Source: Bradyrhizobium canariense
GTDB taxonomy: Bacteria > Pseudomonadota > Alphaproteobacteria > Rhizobiales > Xanthobacteraceae
Length of the DNA stretch: 64,000 nucleotides
Direction: 5' to 3'
NCBI RefSeq assembly: GCF_018130465.1
Contig: NZ_JAFCKJ010000008.1
Coordinates: 293,266 to 357,265, forward strand
Each line of letters opens with the position of its first letter. Position 1 is the first letter of the stretch. Position numbers and translations under genes: made by a program. The notes under the pieces were generated by a model. The model had not been told where the DNA came from, made no database searches, and saw only the letters and a list, made by a program, of their open reading frames with translations. This document shows positions 8,102 through 20,355 of this stretch, in pieces.

Positions 8102-9384
8102 CGCGCGCCCTCAACCGCCTCGGCGAGGCGGGTGACCGCTTGCTCCGGCTTGATCGTCTTGTTCTTCACGTACTCCGTGATCACGTCGATGATCGCTGCG
8201 GTCATCCCGTTTTCCTGCGCCATGTTGTGCGCGAGACTGAGGACGGCCTGATTGCTGGCGATCGCGTCTTTGAGGGCTGCTGCGGTCCGCCGTTGACCGT
8301 CCGACCAGCCCTCGCCCGACAAATCGACGTCGGTGCGCACTGGGATCGATCCCGTGATCTGCGAATACATGGTCTGGATCGCTGGATCCATGACGAGCTG
8401 GGCCATCAGCGTCTGGCCGGCTTGCAGGTCGGGCTCCTTGCGCTGCCAAAATATGAAGGCATCGGCATTCAACAGGAAGACCGGCTTGCTATTGTCGCTC
8501 GGGCCCGGGGCAATGATGAAGTCCTCGAACTTGAAACCGGCGTTGCGCAACACGCCCTGCGCCCACCCGCCCATGATCATCATGCCCATGTCGCCGTCGA
8601 CGAAGCGCTTCAGGTTGGTCGAAAAGTGCTGGGCGCCGACGTTGGGATCCATCCAGTCGGCGATCTTGCGCACCTGGACGAAGGCCGCCTTTGTCTCGGG
8701 GCCCTCCAGGGCCTTCTTGTCGAGATTCATGAGGGCTGCGCGGTAGGCAGTGGGACTGATGCCCGCCAAAGCGGCCTCGAATTTTTGGCCGTCGTCCGGC
8801 CGGGTGCCACCGTTGGCGATGGGATAGGGCACTCCGCCTGCTTTCATCTTCTCGGCGAGGTCGTTGAACTCAGCCCATGTGACGGGGATCTTGTCGGCCT
8901 TGGCCTTGTCCATCGCGCGCTTGGAGAGAAACAGCATGTTGGTGCTGTAGATCTGCAACGGCAGTGCAATCCACTTGCCTCCCGGCTTGTGCAATTTTGC
9001 AAGGTCCGGAGCGATAACCTTTTCGTAGCCGGCGGCAGCGACGACGGCATCGAGATCGACGGTTGGGGCAATCTTCGACCAGGCCGCAATCTCGGGACCT
9101 TTGAGCTGCGAACAGGCCGGTGGATCGCCGGCCATGATCTGGGCACGCAGCTTGTTCATCATCTCGGTGGTGAAGCCGGGGACGGGCGAGTGCTGCCAAA
9201 CCCCGCCTTTCTCCTCGAATTTCTTGCCGAGCGCCGTGATAGCGGCCCCGTCGCTGCCCGCGGACCATTGCGAGATCGCGGTCAGGCGCGGCTTCACCGC
9301 GCCTTGCGCGCGGGCAAATGCCGGCAGCGCGAGCGCGGCAGCAGATCCGGCGAGCAGACGGCGCCTTGTTGTCGTGATCGGCAT
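8098..9384 (-). CDS. Sugar ABC transporter substrate-binding protein (Tat-exported)
   Basis: This 428-residue periplasmic CUT1-family solute-binding protein delivers sugar to the permeases downstream. The N-terminus MPITTTRRRLLAGSAAALAL is a twin-arginine signal, with probable cleavage after AFARAQ. The start ATG 9384 is chosen because GGGAGGA sits 8 bases upstream; a start 27 bases earlier would disrupt that ribosome site. Family segments include FTTEMMNKLRAQIMAGDPP and VDGDMGMMIMGGWAQG. It lies 57 bases after the ROK gene in the same operon. The ligand is unknown. Confidence 0.93.
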   Translation of the reverse strand: MPITTTRRRLLAGSAAALALPAFARAQGAVKPRLTAISQWSAGSDGAAITALGKKFEEKGGVWQHSPVPGFTTEMMNKLRAQIMAGDPPACSQLKGPEIAAWSKIAPTVDLDAVVAAAGYEKVIAPDLAKLHKPGGKWIALPLQIYSTNMLFLSKRAMDKAKADKIPVTWAEFNDLAEKMKAGGVPYPIANGGTRPDDGQKFEAALAGISPTAYRAALMNLDKKALEGPETKAAFVQVRKIADWMDPNVGAQHFSTNLKRFVDGDMGMMIMGGWAQGVLRNAGFKFEDFIIAPGPSDNSKPVFLLNADAFIFWQRKEPDLQAGQTLMAQLVMDPAIQTMYSQITGSIPVRTDVDLSGEGWSDGQRRTAAALKDAIASNQAVLSLAHNMAQENGMTAAIIDVITEYVKNKTIKPEQAVTRLAEAVEGAR

Positions 9385-9441
9385 GGCAAGTTCCTCCCGG
9401 TGTGAACTCATTTGCGCGAGAGCCGCGCGGCATCAGGTATC

Positions 9442-10632
9442 TCAGGCGGCCTCGGTCGATGCGGCCGGCATGCCGCCGCGGCAAGCGAGGCAGAAAGCCG
9501 CGAATGCCAGCGCGGCCCGCGGATCGTTGCCATTCGACGGCGGCACGAAAGCGAGCGACACTTGCGCGTGCTCGAGGCCGCCCAACAGGCAGGCGTCGAT
9601 CCCCTCGACGAGCGCGTTGCGATCGTCCTCGGCGAGTAGCGACGGCCAGCCGCTGATCGCGACGCCCTTGCACGGCTTCACGTTCAGCGTGTTGCCGATC
9701 GCAAGGCCAAGCCGGAACAGCCGCCGGCGCAATTCCTCCCGCACACGCGACGAGAGCGGCATCGCGGTCACCCATTCGCCGCCGAGTTGAAGCAACTCGG
9801 CTTCAGAGACGCCGAGAAGCTCGGCCAAGGCGGGAAGCGACGTGTAGGCCTCGACGCAGCCATGATGACCACAGCGACAAACTGGTCCGTCGGCTCCGAA
9901 CACCATGTGGCCGAGCTCGACCGGCTGGAGGGCATCGTCCTCGATCGGATCGTCCATCCAGGTGCCCGCGACGCCCTGGCCGACGAAGACGAAGAGATGC
10001 GCGCCGCTGAATGGATAATTCTCCGTGCGGCAACGGTGAAAAATGGCGTGCGCGACGACCGAATTGGTGAACGCGACCGGTACGCCGGCAAACGTCTCGC
10101 CGAGCATCTCGCCGATACGCCCGACATCGCAGGGAATGATCGGATTGCTTGACGCGCCCGACCGGCCGAGGCCCGGAATGGAGACGCCGATCTGCGCGAG
10201 GGGGATGCGCTGGCGCCGCGTCCAGTCGCGCAGCAATGTCATCGCCTCGCGAAACGCCCGGCCGACGGTCGCGACGGTCGGCGTCTTCGGCAGCGGCACG
10301 TGGCCGGTGTAATGCAGCTCGCCGGGCAGGCCGCCAACGCCGACGCTGAGACGCTGGGTGCTCAGCTCGAAGGCCGCGAGCGCCACCGAGCCGTCGAGCG
10401 ACACGAGGCCGGTCGGGCCACCGACATAAGGGGCAGGGCGCCGCACTTCCTCGATCAGGCCTTCGGCCTTCAGATCGAACAGGATGCGCGACAGGCTCGC
10501 TTCCGACAGGCGCACGGCCTTGGCCAGCGGCGGGCGAAACGAGCGGCCTGACTGAAGCAGATGAGTCAAAATGGCGGCACGCGTCTGCCGCCGACTTCTC
10601 GGCTGCTCCGGCATTTCCATCCCTGTCGTCAT
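9442..10632 (-). CDS. ROK-family transcriptional repressor
   Basis: This 396-residue sugar-responsive regulator has an N-terminal winged helix (about 20-75: TRAAILTHLL, LSEASLSRILFDL) followed by a ROK sugar-kinase-like domain. The zinc-binding signature CRCGHHGCVE is intact. The domain appears to bind a sugar ligand rather than act as a kinase, as in NagC/XylR-type repressors, though this is inference. It is the first gene of the operon ROK-binding protein-two permeases-ATPase-SDR. A perfect palindrome overlaps its ATG, indicating self-repression of the whole operon. If the operator also holds the promoter, initiation may occur at a later ATG (10620 or 10614). Confidence 0.9.
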   Translation of the reverse strand: MTTGMEMPEQPRSRRQTRAAILTHLLQSGRSFRPPLAKAVRLSEASLSRILFDLKAEGLIEEVRRPAPYVGGPTGLVSLDGSVALAAFELSTQRLSVGVGGLPGELHYTGHVPLPKTPTVATVGRAFREAMTLLRDWTRRQRIPLAQIGVSIPGLGRSGASSNPIIPCDVGRIGEMLGETFAGVPVAFTNSVVAHAIFHRCRTENYPFSGAHLFVFVGQGVAGTWMDDPIEDDALQPVELGHMVFGADGPVCRCGHHGCVEAYTSLPALAELLGVSEAELLQLGGEWVTAMPLSSRVREELRRRLFRLGLAIGNTLNVKPCKGVAISGWPSLLAEDDRNALVEGIDACLLGGLEHAQVSLAFVPPSNGNDPRAALAFAAFCLACRGGMPAASTEAA

Positions 10633-10651
10633 TCTTACTTAGAGTAAGAAT
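10631..10651. promoter_or_regulatory. Palindromic operator overlapping the ROK start codon
   Basis: A perfect inverted repeat with 9-base arms ATTCTTACT and AGTAAGAAT and a 3-base spacer (TAG) covers the start codon at 10630-10632. It is AT-rich in a GC-rich setting, as expected for a helix-turn-helix site. Its position at the head of the sugar operon suggests binding by the ROK protein itself. The ligand that releases it is unknown. Confidence 0.7.
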
Positions 10652-10740
10652 TTGCGCGCGAAGCGTTTCAACGTCAAGCGCCGGCCGACGCATTGCGCCG
10701 ACTTGTTGTTGTGCACGGCAGCACGATCGGGAGGTTCGTA

Positions 10741-10852
10741 AGGTGGGTTGGCGAGGCCTAACCAACCTTGCTTCCGCGTTTGCAGAGCGAAGTTGTTTCG
10801 CCGAGCGGAGTGCGCTTCGCGCAGCCGCGGGGGTTACCCCTGCGACGTCATC
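10741..10852. repeat. Possible degenerate dispersed repeat downstream of gltA
   Basis: GTGGGTTGGCGAGGCCTAACC followed later by GGGGTTACCCC resembles the intergenic element of Bradyrhizobium-like genomes whose typical ends read GTGGGTTAG...CGTAACCCAC. I remember that element only in outline and the copy here is imperfect, so this is a tentative label. No gene is visible in it. Confidence 0.3.
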
Positions 10853-10885
10853 AAACAAAAACGGCGCCATCCGGAGATGGCGCCG
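10853..10885 (-). terminator. Rho-independent terminator of gltA
   Basis: On the minus strand a perfect 10-base-pair stem (CGGCGCCATC / GATGGCGCCG) with a 4-base loop is followed by TTTTTGTTT. It starts 25 bases after the gltA stop codon. The stem and U-tract are fully matched, so this is a strong intrinsic terminator. Confidence 0.9.
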
Positions 10886-10910
10886 CTTCGAAAGTCGTGA
10901 TGGCTCGACC

Positions 10911-12215
<1,305 letters not shown>

Positions 12216-12392
12216 CAGAGGTCCCCGATGTATGGTGAAACGGGCCGGACCCGGAAGGCCCCTAACGAGATGGTGGGGCAGGCCGGATGTTCCAGAAGGT
12301 ACGGGTGAGATGGGTATATTATTGCTGTGTGCGCTGCAAGATGGCGCCACGCATGGTCGACTTACGTCGTAGCCCGGTCCTTGGCCTAGTCC

Positions 12393-13820
12393 TTAGCCTG
12401 AAGCCTGATCTTTAAGCCGGCCCAAGCTTTCCTGGCGTCCCAGGACGTCCAAAACCTCGAATATGCCGGGCGACGTCGTCCGTCCGGTCAGCGCCGCCCG
12501 CAGCGGCTGAGCGACCGCGCCGAGCTTGAGACTATTTTCCTCGGCAAAGGCGCGCAGCGCGGCTTCCGTGGCGGCGCCGCTCCAATTCTCGACTTTCTCC
12601 AGCGCGGAATGAAGCTGGCCGATCAGCTTGCGGTTCTCAGGCGTCAGCAGCGCGGCCGCCTTCGGATCAAGCTCAAGCGGCCGGTCGGCGAAGATGAAAT
12701 AGGCGCCGTCGATCAGCTCGATCAGCGTCTTGGCGCGCTCCTTCAGGGCCGGCATGGCCTTCAGGAGCTGCGCGCGCGTGGTGTCGTTTAACTTGGCCTT
12801 AAGCTCGTCGCGGCTGGGCACGACGTGGTCGAGCACATCCTCGAACATCTTCACGAGTGATTGATCGTCGGCATTGCGGATGTAGTGGCCGTTGAGGTTT
12901 TCCAGCTTGGCGAAATCGAAGCGCGCTGCGGCGCGGCCGACGCTGGCGAGGTCGAACGCGCCGATCATCTCCTCGGTCGAGAAGATTTCCTGGTCGCCAT
13001 GGCTCCATCCGAGCCGGACGAGATAGTTGCGGAGCGCGGCCGGGAGGTATCCCATGGCTCGGTAGGCATCGACGCCAAGCGCGCCGTGCCTCTTGGAGAG
13101 CTTCGAGCCGTCCGGGCCATGGATCAGGGGGATGTGGGACATGCTCGGCAGCGTCCAGCCCATCGCGTCGTAGATCTGCTTTTGGCGGGCCGCGTTGATC
13201 AAATGGTCGTCGCCGCGAATGACATGGGTGACACCCATGTCGTGGTCGTCGACCACCACTGCGAGCATGTAGGTCGGGTTGCCATCGCCGCGCAGCAGGA
13301 CGAGGTCGTCGAGATTCTCGTTCTGCCAGACCACGCGGCCCTGGACCTGGTCTTCGATCACGGTCTCGCCGGTCTGGGGCGCTCGGAGCCGGATGGTGGG
13401 CTTTACGTCGCTCGGGGCCGTCGCGGGATCGCGGTCGCGCCATAGGCCGTCATAGAGGCGGGTGCGCCCCTCTGCGCGCGCCCTCTCGCGCATCGCGGTG
13501 AGCTCCTCGGCAGTGGCGTAGCAGCGATAGGCCTTGCCGTCGGCGAGCAGCTGCTCGGCGACCTCGCGGTGACGGGCGGCGCGGCTGAACTGGTAGATGA
13601 CGTCGCCATCCCAGCCGAGCTCCAGCCATTTCAGGCCGTCGAGGATGGCGCCGATCGCCGCCTCCGTGGAGCGCTCCCGGTCGGTGTCCTCGATCCGGAG
13701 CAGCATCTTGCCACCGTGCTTCTTCGCATAGAGCCAGTTGAACAGCGCCGTGCGGGCGCCCCCGATATGGAGGAAGCCGGTCGGCGAGGGAGCGAAGCGG
13801 GTGACGACGGAATCGGTCAT
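12393..13820 (-). CDS. gltX: Glutamyl-tRNA synthetase
   Basis: This class I synthetase charges tRNA-Glu. Its 475 residues contain the HIGH-type motif as [17 protein letters not shown] and the KMSKS-type motif as SKLSKRHGA. The anticodon-binding alpha-helical domain occupies the last 170 residues. The start is ATG 13820 ([15 protein letters not shown]); a TTG nine bases upstream would add three residues. It is head to head with glnS, 156 bases away. Because a GlnRS gene is present, whether this GluRS also misacylates tRNA-Gln cannot be judged here. Confidence 0.95.
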   Translation of the reverse strand: MTDSVVTRFAPSPTGFLHIGGARTALFNWLYAKKHGGKMLLRIEDTDRERSTEAAIGAILDGLKWLELGWDGDVIYQFSRAARHREVAEQLLADGKAYRCYATAEELTAMRERARAEGRTRLYDGLWRDRDPATAPSDVKPTIRLRAPQTGETVIEDQVQGRVVWQNENLDDLVLLRGDGNPTYMLAVVVDDHDMGVTHVIRGDDHLINAARQKQIYDAMGWTLPSMSHIPLIHGPDGSKLSKRHGALGVDAYRAMGYLPAALRNYLVRLGWSHGDQEIFSTEEMIGAFDLASVGRAAARFDFAKLENLNGHYIRNADDQSLVKMFEDVLDHVVPSRDELKAKLNDTTRAQLLKAMPALKERAKTLIELIDGAYFIFADRPLELDPKAAALLTPENRKLIGQLHSALEKVENWSGAATEAALRAFAEENSLKLGAVAQPLRAALTGRTTSPGIFEVLDVLGRQESLGRLKDQASG

Positions 13821-13976
13821 TCTTGGCAAGGCCTATGCATTGGAGGCGGTGGTATATAGCAGGACCGGTGCATAACTAAAGCCCGGCAGCGGACCCGCTA
13901 AGGCCTCGCTTAAGCCCTTGGCTCAGCGTCCCGAATTTGGCAGAAGGGCCGCTGATTTCCCTACAGGATTTTCGTA

Positions 13977-15653
<1,677 letters not shown>

Positions 15654-15662
15654 GGGACCACA

Positions 15663-16049
15663 ATGGGCAACGAAGCCGACGCCATCGTTCCCGCCATCAT
15701 CGCGAAATGGCGCGCCGGCTTCGCCACGCTCGATGCGGTCGCGCTGTCATCGCTCTATGCGAAGAATGCGTTCTTCTTCGGCTCCAACCCAAAGCTCTAC
15801 CGGGGCAGAGACGGCGTCGCAGACTATTTCAACGGCCTGCCGCGCTGGCGCAAGCCAGCTGCGGTGTTTTCCGAGGTGATGGCGGCGCAGGCGGGTCCTG
15901 ATCTGATCAATATGGCCGCAACCATTTCGTTCGACCTTGCCGGTGAGCGTCCCGATTTCTCGGTCAAGATGAGCTGGGTCATCATTCGCGAGGACGGCGA
16001 CTGGAAGATCGTCAATCACCACGCTTCGTCGCAGGCGCCGCTGATCTGA
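15663..16049 (+). CDS. SnoaL/DUF4440-like small protein
   Basis: This 128-residue cytoplasmic protein has the cone-shaped alpha+beta-barrel pattern of the NTF2-like superfamily: an N-terminal helix (IVPAIIAKWRAGFATLD), the LYAKNAFFFGS segment, GRDGVADYFNG and the terminal strands KMSWVIIREDGDWKIVNHHAS. That last segment is characteristic of DUF4440/SgcJ-type members. It starts 9 bases after glnS with GAGGGA as ribosome site, so it is probably cotranscribed with it. No catalytic role can be assigned, and the link to tRNA charging is probably positional only. Confidence 0.8.
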   Translation: MGNEADAIVPAIIAKWRAGFATLDAVALSSLYAKNAFFFGSNPKLYRGRDGVADYFNGLPRWRKPAAVFSEVMAAQAGPDLINMAATISFDLAGERPDFSVKMSWVIIREDGDWKIVNHHASSQAPLI

Positions 16050-16135
16050 CGGGCGGGAGGCACACGGCTTCGTCATTTTCGTAAGAGAACGAACGAGCGT
16101 CCCGGGCGTTGGGGTGGGTCAACAAGGAACCCACC

Positions 16136-16369
16136 ATGCAGAACATTGCAGAGCATATGGAAGTCATCGGCGCCGACGGCGTCCACGTCGGAACGGTCGA
16201 CAAGGTCGAAGGCAATCGCATCAAGCTGACCAAGAAGGACAGCGGCGAGGGCAGCCACAAGGGTCACCATCACTTCATCGACAAAGGGCTCGTCGCCGAT
16301 ATCGAGGGCAACAAGGTCCGGCTATCGGCCAAGGCGGACGTTGCCGTGACGATGGAAGAGGAAAAGTAG
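16136..16369 (+). CDS. DUF2171-family protein
   Basis: This 77-residue protein starts MQNIAEHMEVIGADG. It has a PRC-barrel-like beta pattern (VGTVDKVEGNRIKLTKKD, GLVADIEGNKVRLSAKADV) and a His-rich turn HKGHHH, which fits the DUF2171 family. ATG 16136 is preceded by AAGGA, whereas a start 27 bases upstream has no ribosome site. Function is unknown. Relatives are short stand-alone proteins of proteobacteria, often stress-associated. It lies 86 bases after the SnoaL-like gene. Confidence 0.8.
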   Translation: MQNIAEHMEVIGADGVHVGTVDKVEGNRIKLTKKDSGEGSHKGHHHFIDKGLVADIEGNKVRLSAKADVAVTMEEEK

Positions 16370-16455
16370 CGGCCGCGCCCTTTCGTTCCTGATCCGTACC
16401 GCTATCCGCCCGCCTGCACGTTCCGGTAGCTTCGGCTTTCGTTGCGTATCCTCGG

Positions 16456-18744
16456 GTGCGGGAAATGGCGGAGCCGGGCCGGACGGTACGGTCACAAGGG
16501 ATCGCGGGGACGTGGCCCGCGGGCCGCACCGCGTCCGCGGGCGGTCTCGTGCCTGCAGGCCTCGACCTCTGGACATCGCTGGCCGAGACCTTGCGCGCGT
16601 GGCTGCGTGCCGAGGCTGGCGCCGGGCGGCTGCTGCCGTGGGTGCCCGTCGCGTTTGGCTGCGGCATCGCGCTTTATTTCTCCGCCGATCATGAGCCGGT
16701 GCTGTGGGTCGTTGCCACGACCGCCATCGCGCTCCTGCTCGGCGCGGCTGTGTTGCGGCGGAGCCGGCTGTTCGCTCCGGCCATCATGATCGCGGCGGTC
16801 GCGGCCGGCTTTGCCGTCGCGACCTGGAAGACGGCGCGCATCGCCCACCCGGTGCTGGCAAAGCCGCTCTATTCGGTGTCGTTGTCGGGCTTCGTCGAGG
16901 CCCGCGACATCCGCGAGCGTACCGACCGTTTCGTGCTGCGCGTCACCGCGATGGAGGCGCAGCGCAGCGACGTCAGGCTCGAGCGCGTGCGCCTGTCGGT
17001 CCGCAAGGGCACCGCGCCGGAGGTCGGCAGCTTCGTTCAGTTGAAGGCGCGGCTGATGCCGCCGCTCGCGCCGGTGCGGCCCGGCAGCTACGACTTCTCG
17101 CGTGACATGTTCTTCCAGGGCATCGGCGCCTCCGGTTTTGCAATGGGCGCAATCGCGGTGGCGGCGCCGCCTGAAACCGGCGGCTTGCGGCTACGTTACG
17201 CGGCCTTCATGCAAGGCCTGCGCGATGCGATCGATGCCCGCATCCGGGCGACGCTCGACGGCGACAACCGGGCGATCGCAACGGCGCTGCTCACCGGGCG
17301 GCGCGATGCGATCACCACGCCCGTCAACGACGCGATGTTCATCTCCGGCCTCGGCCACGTGCTCTCGATCTCCGGTTATCACATGGCCGTCGTCGCCGGT
17401 GTCGTGTTCTTCGCGGTGCGCGCGCTGCTCGCTCTGATCCCGGGACTGGCGGCCGGCTTCGCCATCAAGAAATGGTCGGCGGCCGCCGCGCTGGTCGCCG
17501 CCGCGTTCTACCTGCTGCTGTCAGGCGCGGAGGTCGCAACACAAAGATCGTTCTTCATGACCGCAGTGGTGCTGATCGCGGTGATGGTCGATCGCCGCGC
17601 CATCACCTTTCGTACGCTGGCGGTGGCCGCGCTGGTCGTGCTGACGGTCGCGCCGGAAGCGCTGGTGCATCCGAGTTTCCAGATGTCGTTCGCCGCGACG
17701 CTCGGGCTGGTGGCGCTGGTGCAGATCGGCATGCCGAACCTGTTCGCATCGCCCGATCATTCGGCGACCGCGCGGATCGCGATGTGGGGCGGCCGCGAGA
17801 TCGCGATGCTGTTCATGGCGTCGTTGATTGCGGGGCTTGCGACCACGCCCTATGCCGCTTTCCACTTCCACCGCGTCACGCCGTTCGGCGTGCTCGCCAA
17901 TCTCGGCGCGATGCCGGTGGTCTCGGCACTGGTGATGCCGGCGGGGCTGTTGGGGCTGCTTGCTGCGCCGTTCGGACTCGACGGCGTGTTCTGGTGGCTG
18001 ATGGGGATCGGCATCGACTGGATGGTCGCGGTCTCGCGCTGGGTCGCGGCATTGCCGGGCGCGGTCGGCCGCATCCCGGCGTTCGGGATCGCGCCGCTGA
18101 TCGCGGCGAGCCTGGGAATCATCGTGCTGGGCCTGTTGCGCACGCCGCTGCGCTGGTCCGGCGCCTTGGTACTGCTGGCAGCGATCCTCTGGGGACTGTC
18201 GGTGCGGCAGCCCGACATCCTGATTGCCGGGGATGGCGCGAGCGTCGCGGTGCGGGGCAGGGACGGACATCTACACCTGATCAGGACGAGCAAGGACAGC
18301 TTTCTGCTCAAGGAGTGGTTAGCTGCCGACGCCGATCCGCGCGATGCCGGCAGGGCCTCGCTGGTCGACGGCGTGTCCTGTGACGAAGCCGGCTGCGTGA
18401 CGCCACTGGCCGACGGGCGACTGGTCGCGCTGGCACTGCGCGTCGACGCGCTGGCGGACGATTGCAGTCGGGCCGCGCTGGTGGTGACGGCGCGTCCCGC
18501 GCCGCCCAATTGCGCGGCAATGGTGGTCGATCGGCAGCGGCTCGCCAGCCAGAGCGCGCTGGCGCTGACGCGGCGTGGTGACGGTTTTGTGGTTCAGGCG
18601 GTGAGGGCGAGAGGCACGAGCCGCCCCTGGTTGCCGGCCGGCGCGGGCGAAGGTGATTTCGACGGCAGTCTTGCGCCGAAGACGACCGCGCCTCGCATCA
18701 AGGACGCAACGCCGGCGGAGACCGACTTGCAGGCCGACGATTGA
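16456..18744 (+). CDS. comEC: ComEC/Rec2-family competence membrane protein
   Basis: ComEC forms the inner-membrane channel for single-stranded DNA during natural transformation. The 762-residue protein has a DUF4131 N-terminal part, then the Competence domain with the diagnostic VLSISGYHMAVVAG and LLLSGAEVATQRSFFM motifs and many transmembrane helices up to about residue 570. The soluble C-terminus (GDGASVAVRGRDGHLHLIRT) lacks the HxHxDH metallo-beta-lactamase motif of Bacillus ComEC. The start is uncertain: GTG 16456 or ATG 16465, and neither has a good ribosome site. No other competence genes are in the window, so transformability cannot be inferred. Confidence 0.9.
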   Translation: MREMAEPGRTVRSQGIAGTWPAGRTASAGGLVPAGLDLWTSLAETLRAWLRAEAGAGRLLPWVPVAFGCGIALYFSADHEPVLWVVATTAIALLLGAAVLRRSRLFAPAIMIAAVAAGFAVATWKTARIAHPVLAKPLYSVSLSGFVEARDIRERTDRFVLRVTAMEAQRSDVRLERVRLSVRKGTAPEVGSFVQLKARLMPPLAPVRPGSYDFSRDMFFQGIGASGFAMGAIAVAAPPETGGLRLRYAAFMQGLRDAIDARIRATLDGDNRAIATALLTGRRDAITTPVNDAMFISGLGHVLSISGYHMAVVAGVVFFAVRALLALIPGLAAGFAIKKWSAAAALVAAAFYLLLSGAEVATQRSFFMTAVVLIAVMVDRRAITFRTLAVAALVVLTVAPEALVHPSFQMSFAATLGLVALVQIGMPNLFASPDHSATARIAMWGGREIAMLFMASLIAGLATTPYAAFHFHRVTPFGVLANLGAMPVVSALVMPAGLLGLLAAPFGLDGVFWWLMGIGIDWMVAVSRWVAALPGAVGRIPAFGIAPLIAASLGIIVLGLLRTPLRWSGALVLLAAILWGLSVRQPDILIAGDGASVAVRGRDGHLHLIRTSKDSFLLKEWLAADADPRDAGRASLVDGVSCDEAGCVTPLADGRLVALALRVDALADDCSRAALVVTARPAPPNCAAMVVDRQRLASQSALALTRRGDGFVVQAVRARGTSRPWLPAGAGEGDFDGSLAPKTTAPRIKDATPAETDLQADD

Positions 18745-18753
18745 TCGGATCGG

Positions 18754-19695
18754 TTACAAGTACCAGGCCAGTACGGCATCGAGCGTGGAATTGCCGATGA
18801 CCGGCAGGGCCACCATCCGGCTCAGTCCGGATGTGCTGGCTTCAAGACCGGCGACCGAGCCGTCATGCGCCAGATCGTCGTTGAGCGCGGGCATGCCGGT
18901 GGCCCAGGCCCCGCCGATGCTGCCTTCGCCTCTGGCGATGGATTTATCCGCATAGAGCGCGGCAAGGTCGGTCTGCGCGCTGCAATCGCCGGCGCGAAAC
19001 ACCAGTGCCGAGCGGGTCTCGTTCGGGATCCAGATCTCGAAGCGTCGCGCAATCGGCGTGGCCTGCGCGGAGAGGAATGTCAGAACCCAAGTCTGGTCCG
19101 TGCCGGTCCGATAGGGCACGCCGACGCCGAAATTGATCCCGACCTTGGCCGCGTCCTCCCAGCGCAGAAAACTCCTGGCGTCGTGCAGGTCCTTGATGAT
19201 CAGCGGCAGGCCCGCTTTCCAGGTGCGGCCGGGCAGGCCAAAGCCGCGAGGAAACTTGGTGTGGCGGGAGTTGAATTCGAACATGTCGGCGGTGCCATAA
19301 TAGCCGTCGACGAGTCCCATCTCGTGGGAGACATCAGGGTCGTTGTGCCAGAGCTCGATCGCCCCGACATGCGCTTCGTCGTCGCCGCAGAACAGCACCA
19401 TGACGGCTTGCAGGAATTCGCCTGCAAACACCGGCACCGCGACGCCGCAGGTGAGGCCGGCCGCGAGCGCCTGATCGGTCCGCTTGAAATAGGAGTTGGC
19501 GAATTTGGTGAGGATCACGGGGTGGCCCGACGCCCAGGCCTTGCCCGGAAGTCCCTCGTCATATCCGAAGTGCAGCTCTTCGCTGACGGCCTTGAACGTG
19601 GACAGCCCTTCGCCGTAGAGGCCGCCACCAAATTCCAGCCGCATGCGCGTCCGGTCGGGCACCCAGAGTTCAACGACGCGAAGGAAGGTTTTCAT
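18754..19695 (-). CDS. Triple GAF-like repeat protein
   Basis: This 313-residue soluble protein is built from three tandem units of about 100 residues. Each begins with a (V/I/F)E(L/I)W segment (VVELWVPDRTRM, AIELWHNDPDV, RFEIWIPNETRS) and contains GLPGKAWASGHPVI, GLPGRTWKAGLPLI or GSIGGAWATGMPAL respectively. The GxxGxxWxxGxP core with following ALAAGLTCGVAVPVF strands is GAF-like. No output domain is present. The start is ATG 19695 (MKTFLRVVELW). It is convergent with comEC across 9 bases. Function is unknown; ligand or redox sensing by partner recruitment is one possibility. Confidence 0.75.
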   Translation of the reverse strand: MKTFLRVVELWVPDRTRMRLEFGGGLYGEGLSTFKAVSEELHFGYDEGLPGKAWASGHPVILTKFANSYFKRTDQALAAGLTCGVAVPVFAGEFLQAVMVLFCGDDEAHVGAIELWHNDPDVSHEMGLVDGYYGTADMFEFNSRHTKFPRGFGLPGRTWKAGLPLIIKDLHDARSFLRWEDAAKVGINFGVGVPYRTGTDQTWVLTFLSAQATPIARRFEIWIPNETRSALVFRAGDCSAQTDLAALYADKSIARGEGSIGGAWATGMPALNDDLAHDGSVAGLEASTSGLSRMVALPVIGNSTLDAVLAWYL

Positions 19696-19920
19696 CGAGC
19701 GTGTCCGCCGTCTCAAGCCCTGACAGCATCGGTCATTTGGCTGCGAAGCGGACGGGCAAAATTCAGGCAGGGCGGCTCAAACTTCGTGCGGCGGAGAGGC
19801 GCAACGGCTCGGTTCATCCGATCGGATCTCGCTGGACGCGCGCCGCACCATCTCGCCGGCCACGGCCGGCGATGGCAATTCAATCCTGGCCTCCGACCTC
19901 GCAGCCGGAGGGCGGCTGCG

Positions 19921-20355
19921 TCAGCCGATCGGCAGGTGCGTGATGGTCGGCTGCCTGTCGGCGATGATCTGCGCCTTGTGCTCGCGCTCAGTGACCGGAT
20001 GGGTCACAGGCAGCTGCAGCACGGTCGCGCGCTGGCCTTCGACGAGCTGCGTCACCAGCACGTATTTGCCGTCGGGGAATTCGATCGCGTCATGATGGCG
20101 GTCGGGAATGTGCGGATCGATCTTGCCGAACTTGCCGACGCGGGAATTGATGGTGCGCGTCCAGATCCAGCGATTGTCGTAGCGGACGTCGTCGGCGAAG
20201 GCGAGCTCCGTTCCCGGCAGCAGGCAGACGGCGACGGACGGATCGGCTGCTGAGGCGAAGCCGCGCGTCGAGGTGCCGCGGAAGGTTGTCGTGACGATCG
20301 TCTCGCCGACTTCGGCGGGACGCGAGGCGACGGCATGCAGGCTGTAGTCACACAT
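19921..20355 (-). CDS. Conserved hypothetical protein, 144 residues
   Basis: The product begins MCDYSLHAVASRPAEVGETIV and shows alternating beta-strand character (TTTFRGTSTRGFAS, VAVCLLPGTELAF, KYVLVTQLVEGQRATVLQLP) without signal peptide or membrane segments. ATG 20355 has GAGGAG 7 bases upstream, which fixes the start. The frame is open 117 bases further upstream, but no better start is seen. I do not recognise a family. It sits alone on the minus strand between the triple GAF-like gene and the lexA region. The sequence between 19696 and 19920 holds only a short GC hairpin (CGCCGGCC/GGCCGGCG near 19852). Confidence 0.7.
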   Translation of the reverse strand: MCDYSLHAVASRPAEVGETIVTTTFRGTSTRGFASAADPSVAVCLLPGTELAFADDVRYDNRWIWTRTINSRVGKFGKIDPHIPDRHHDAIEFPDGKYVLVTQLVEGQRATVLQLPVTHPVTEREHKAQIIADRQPTITHLPIG

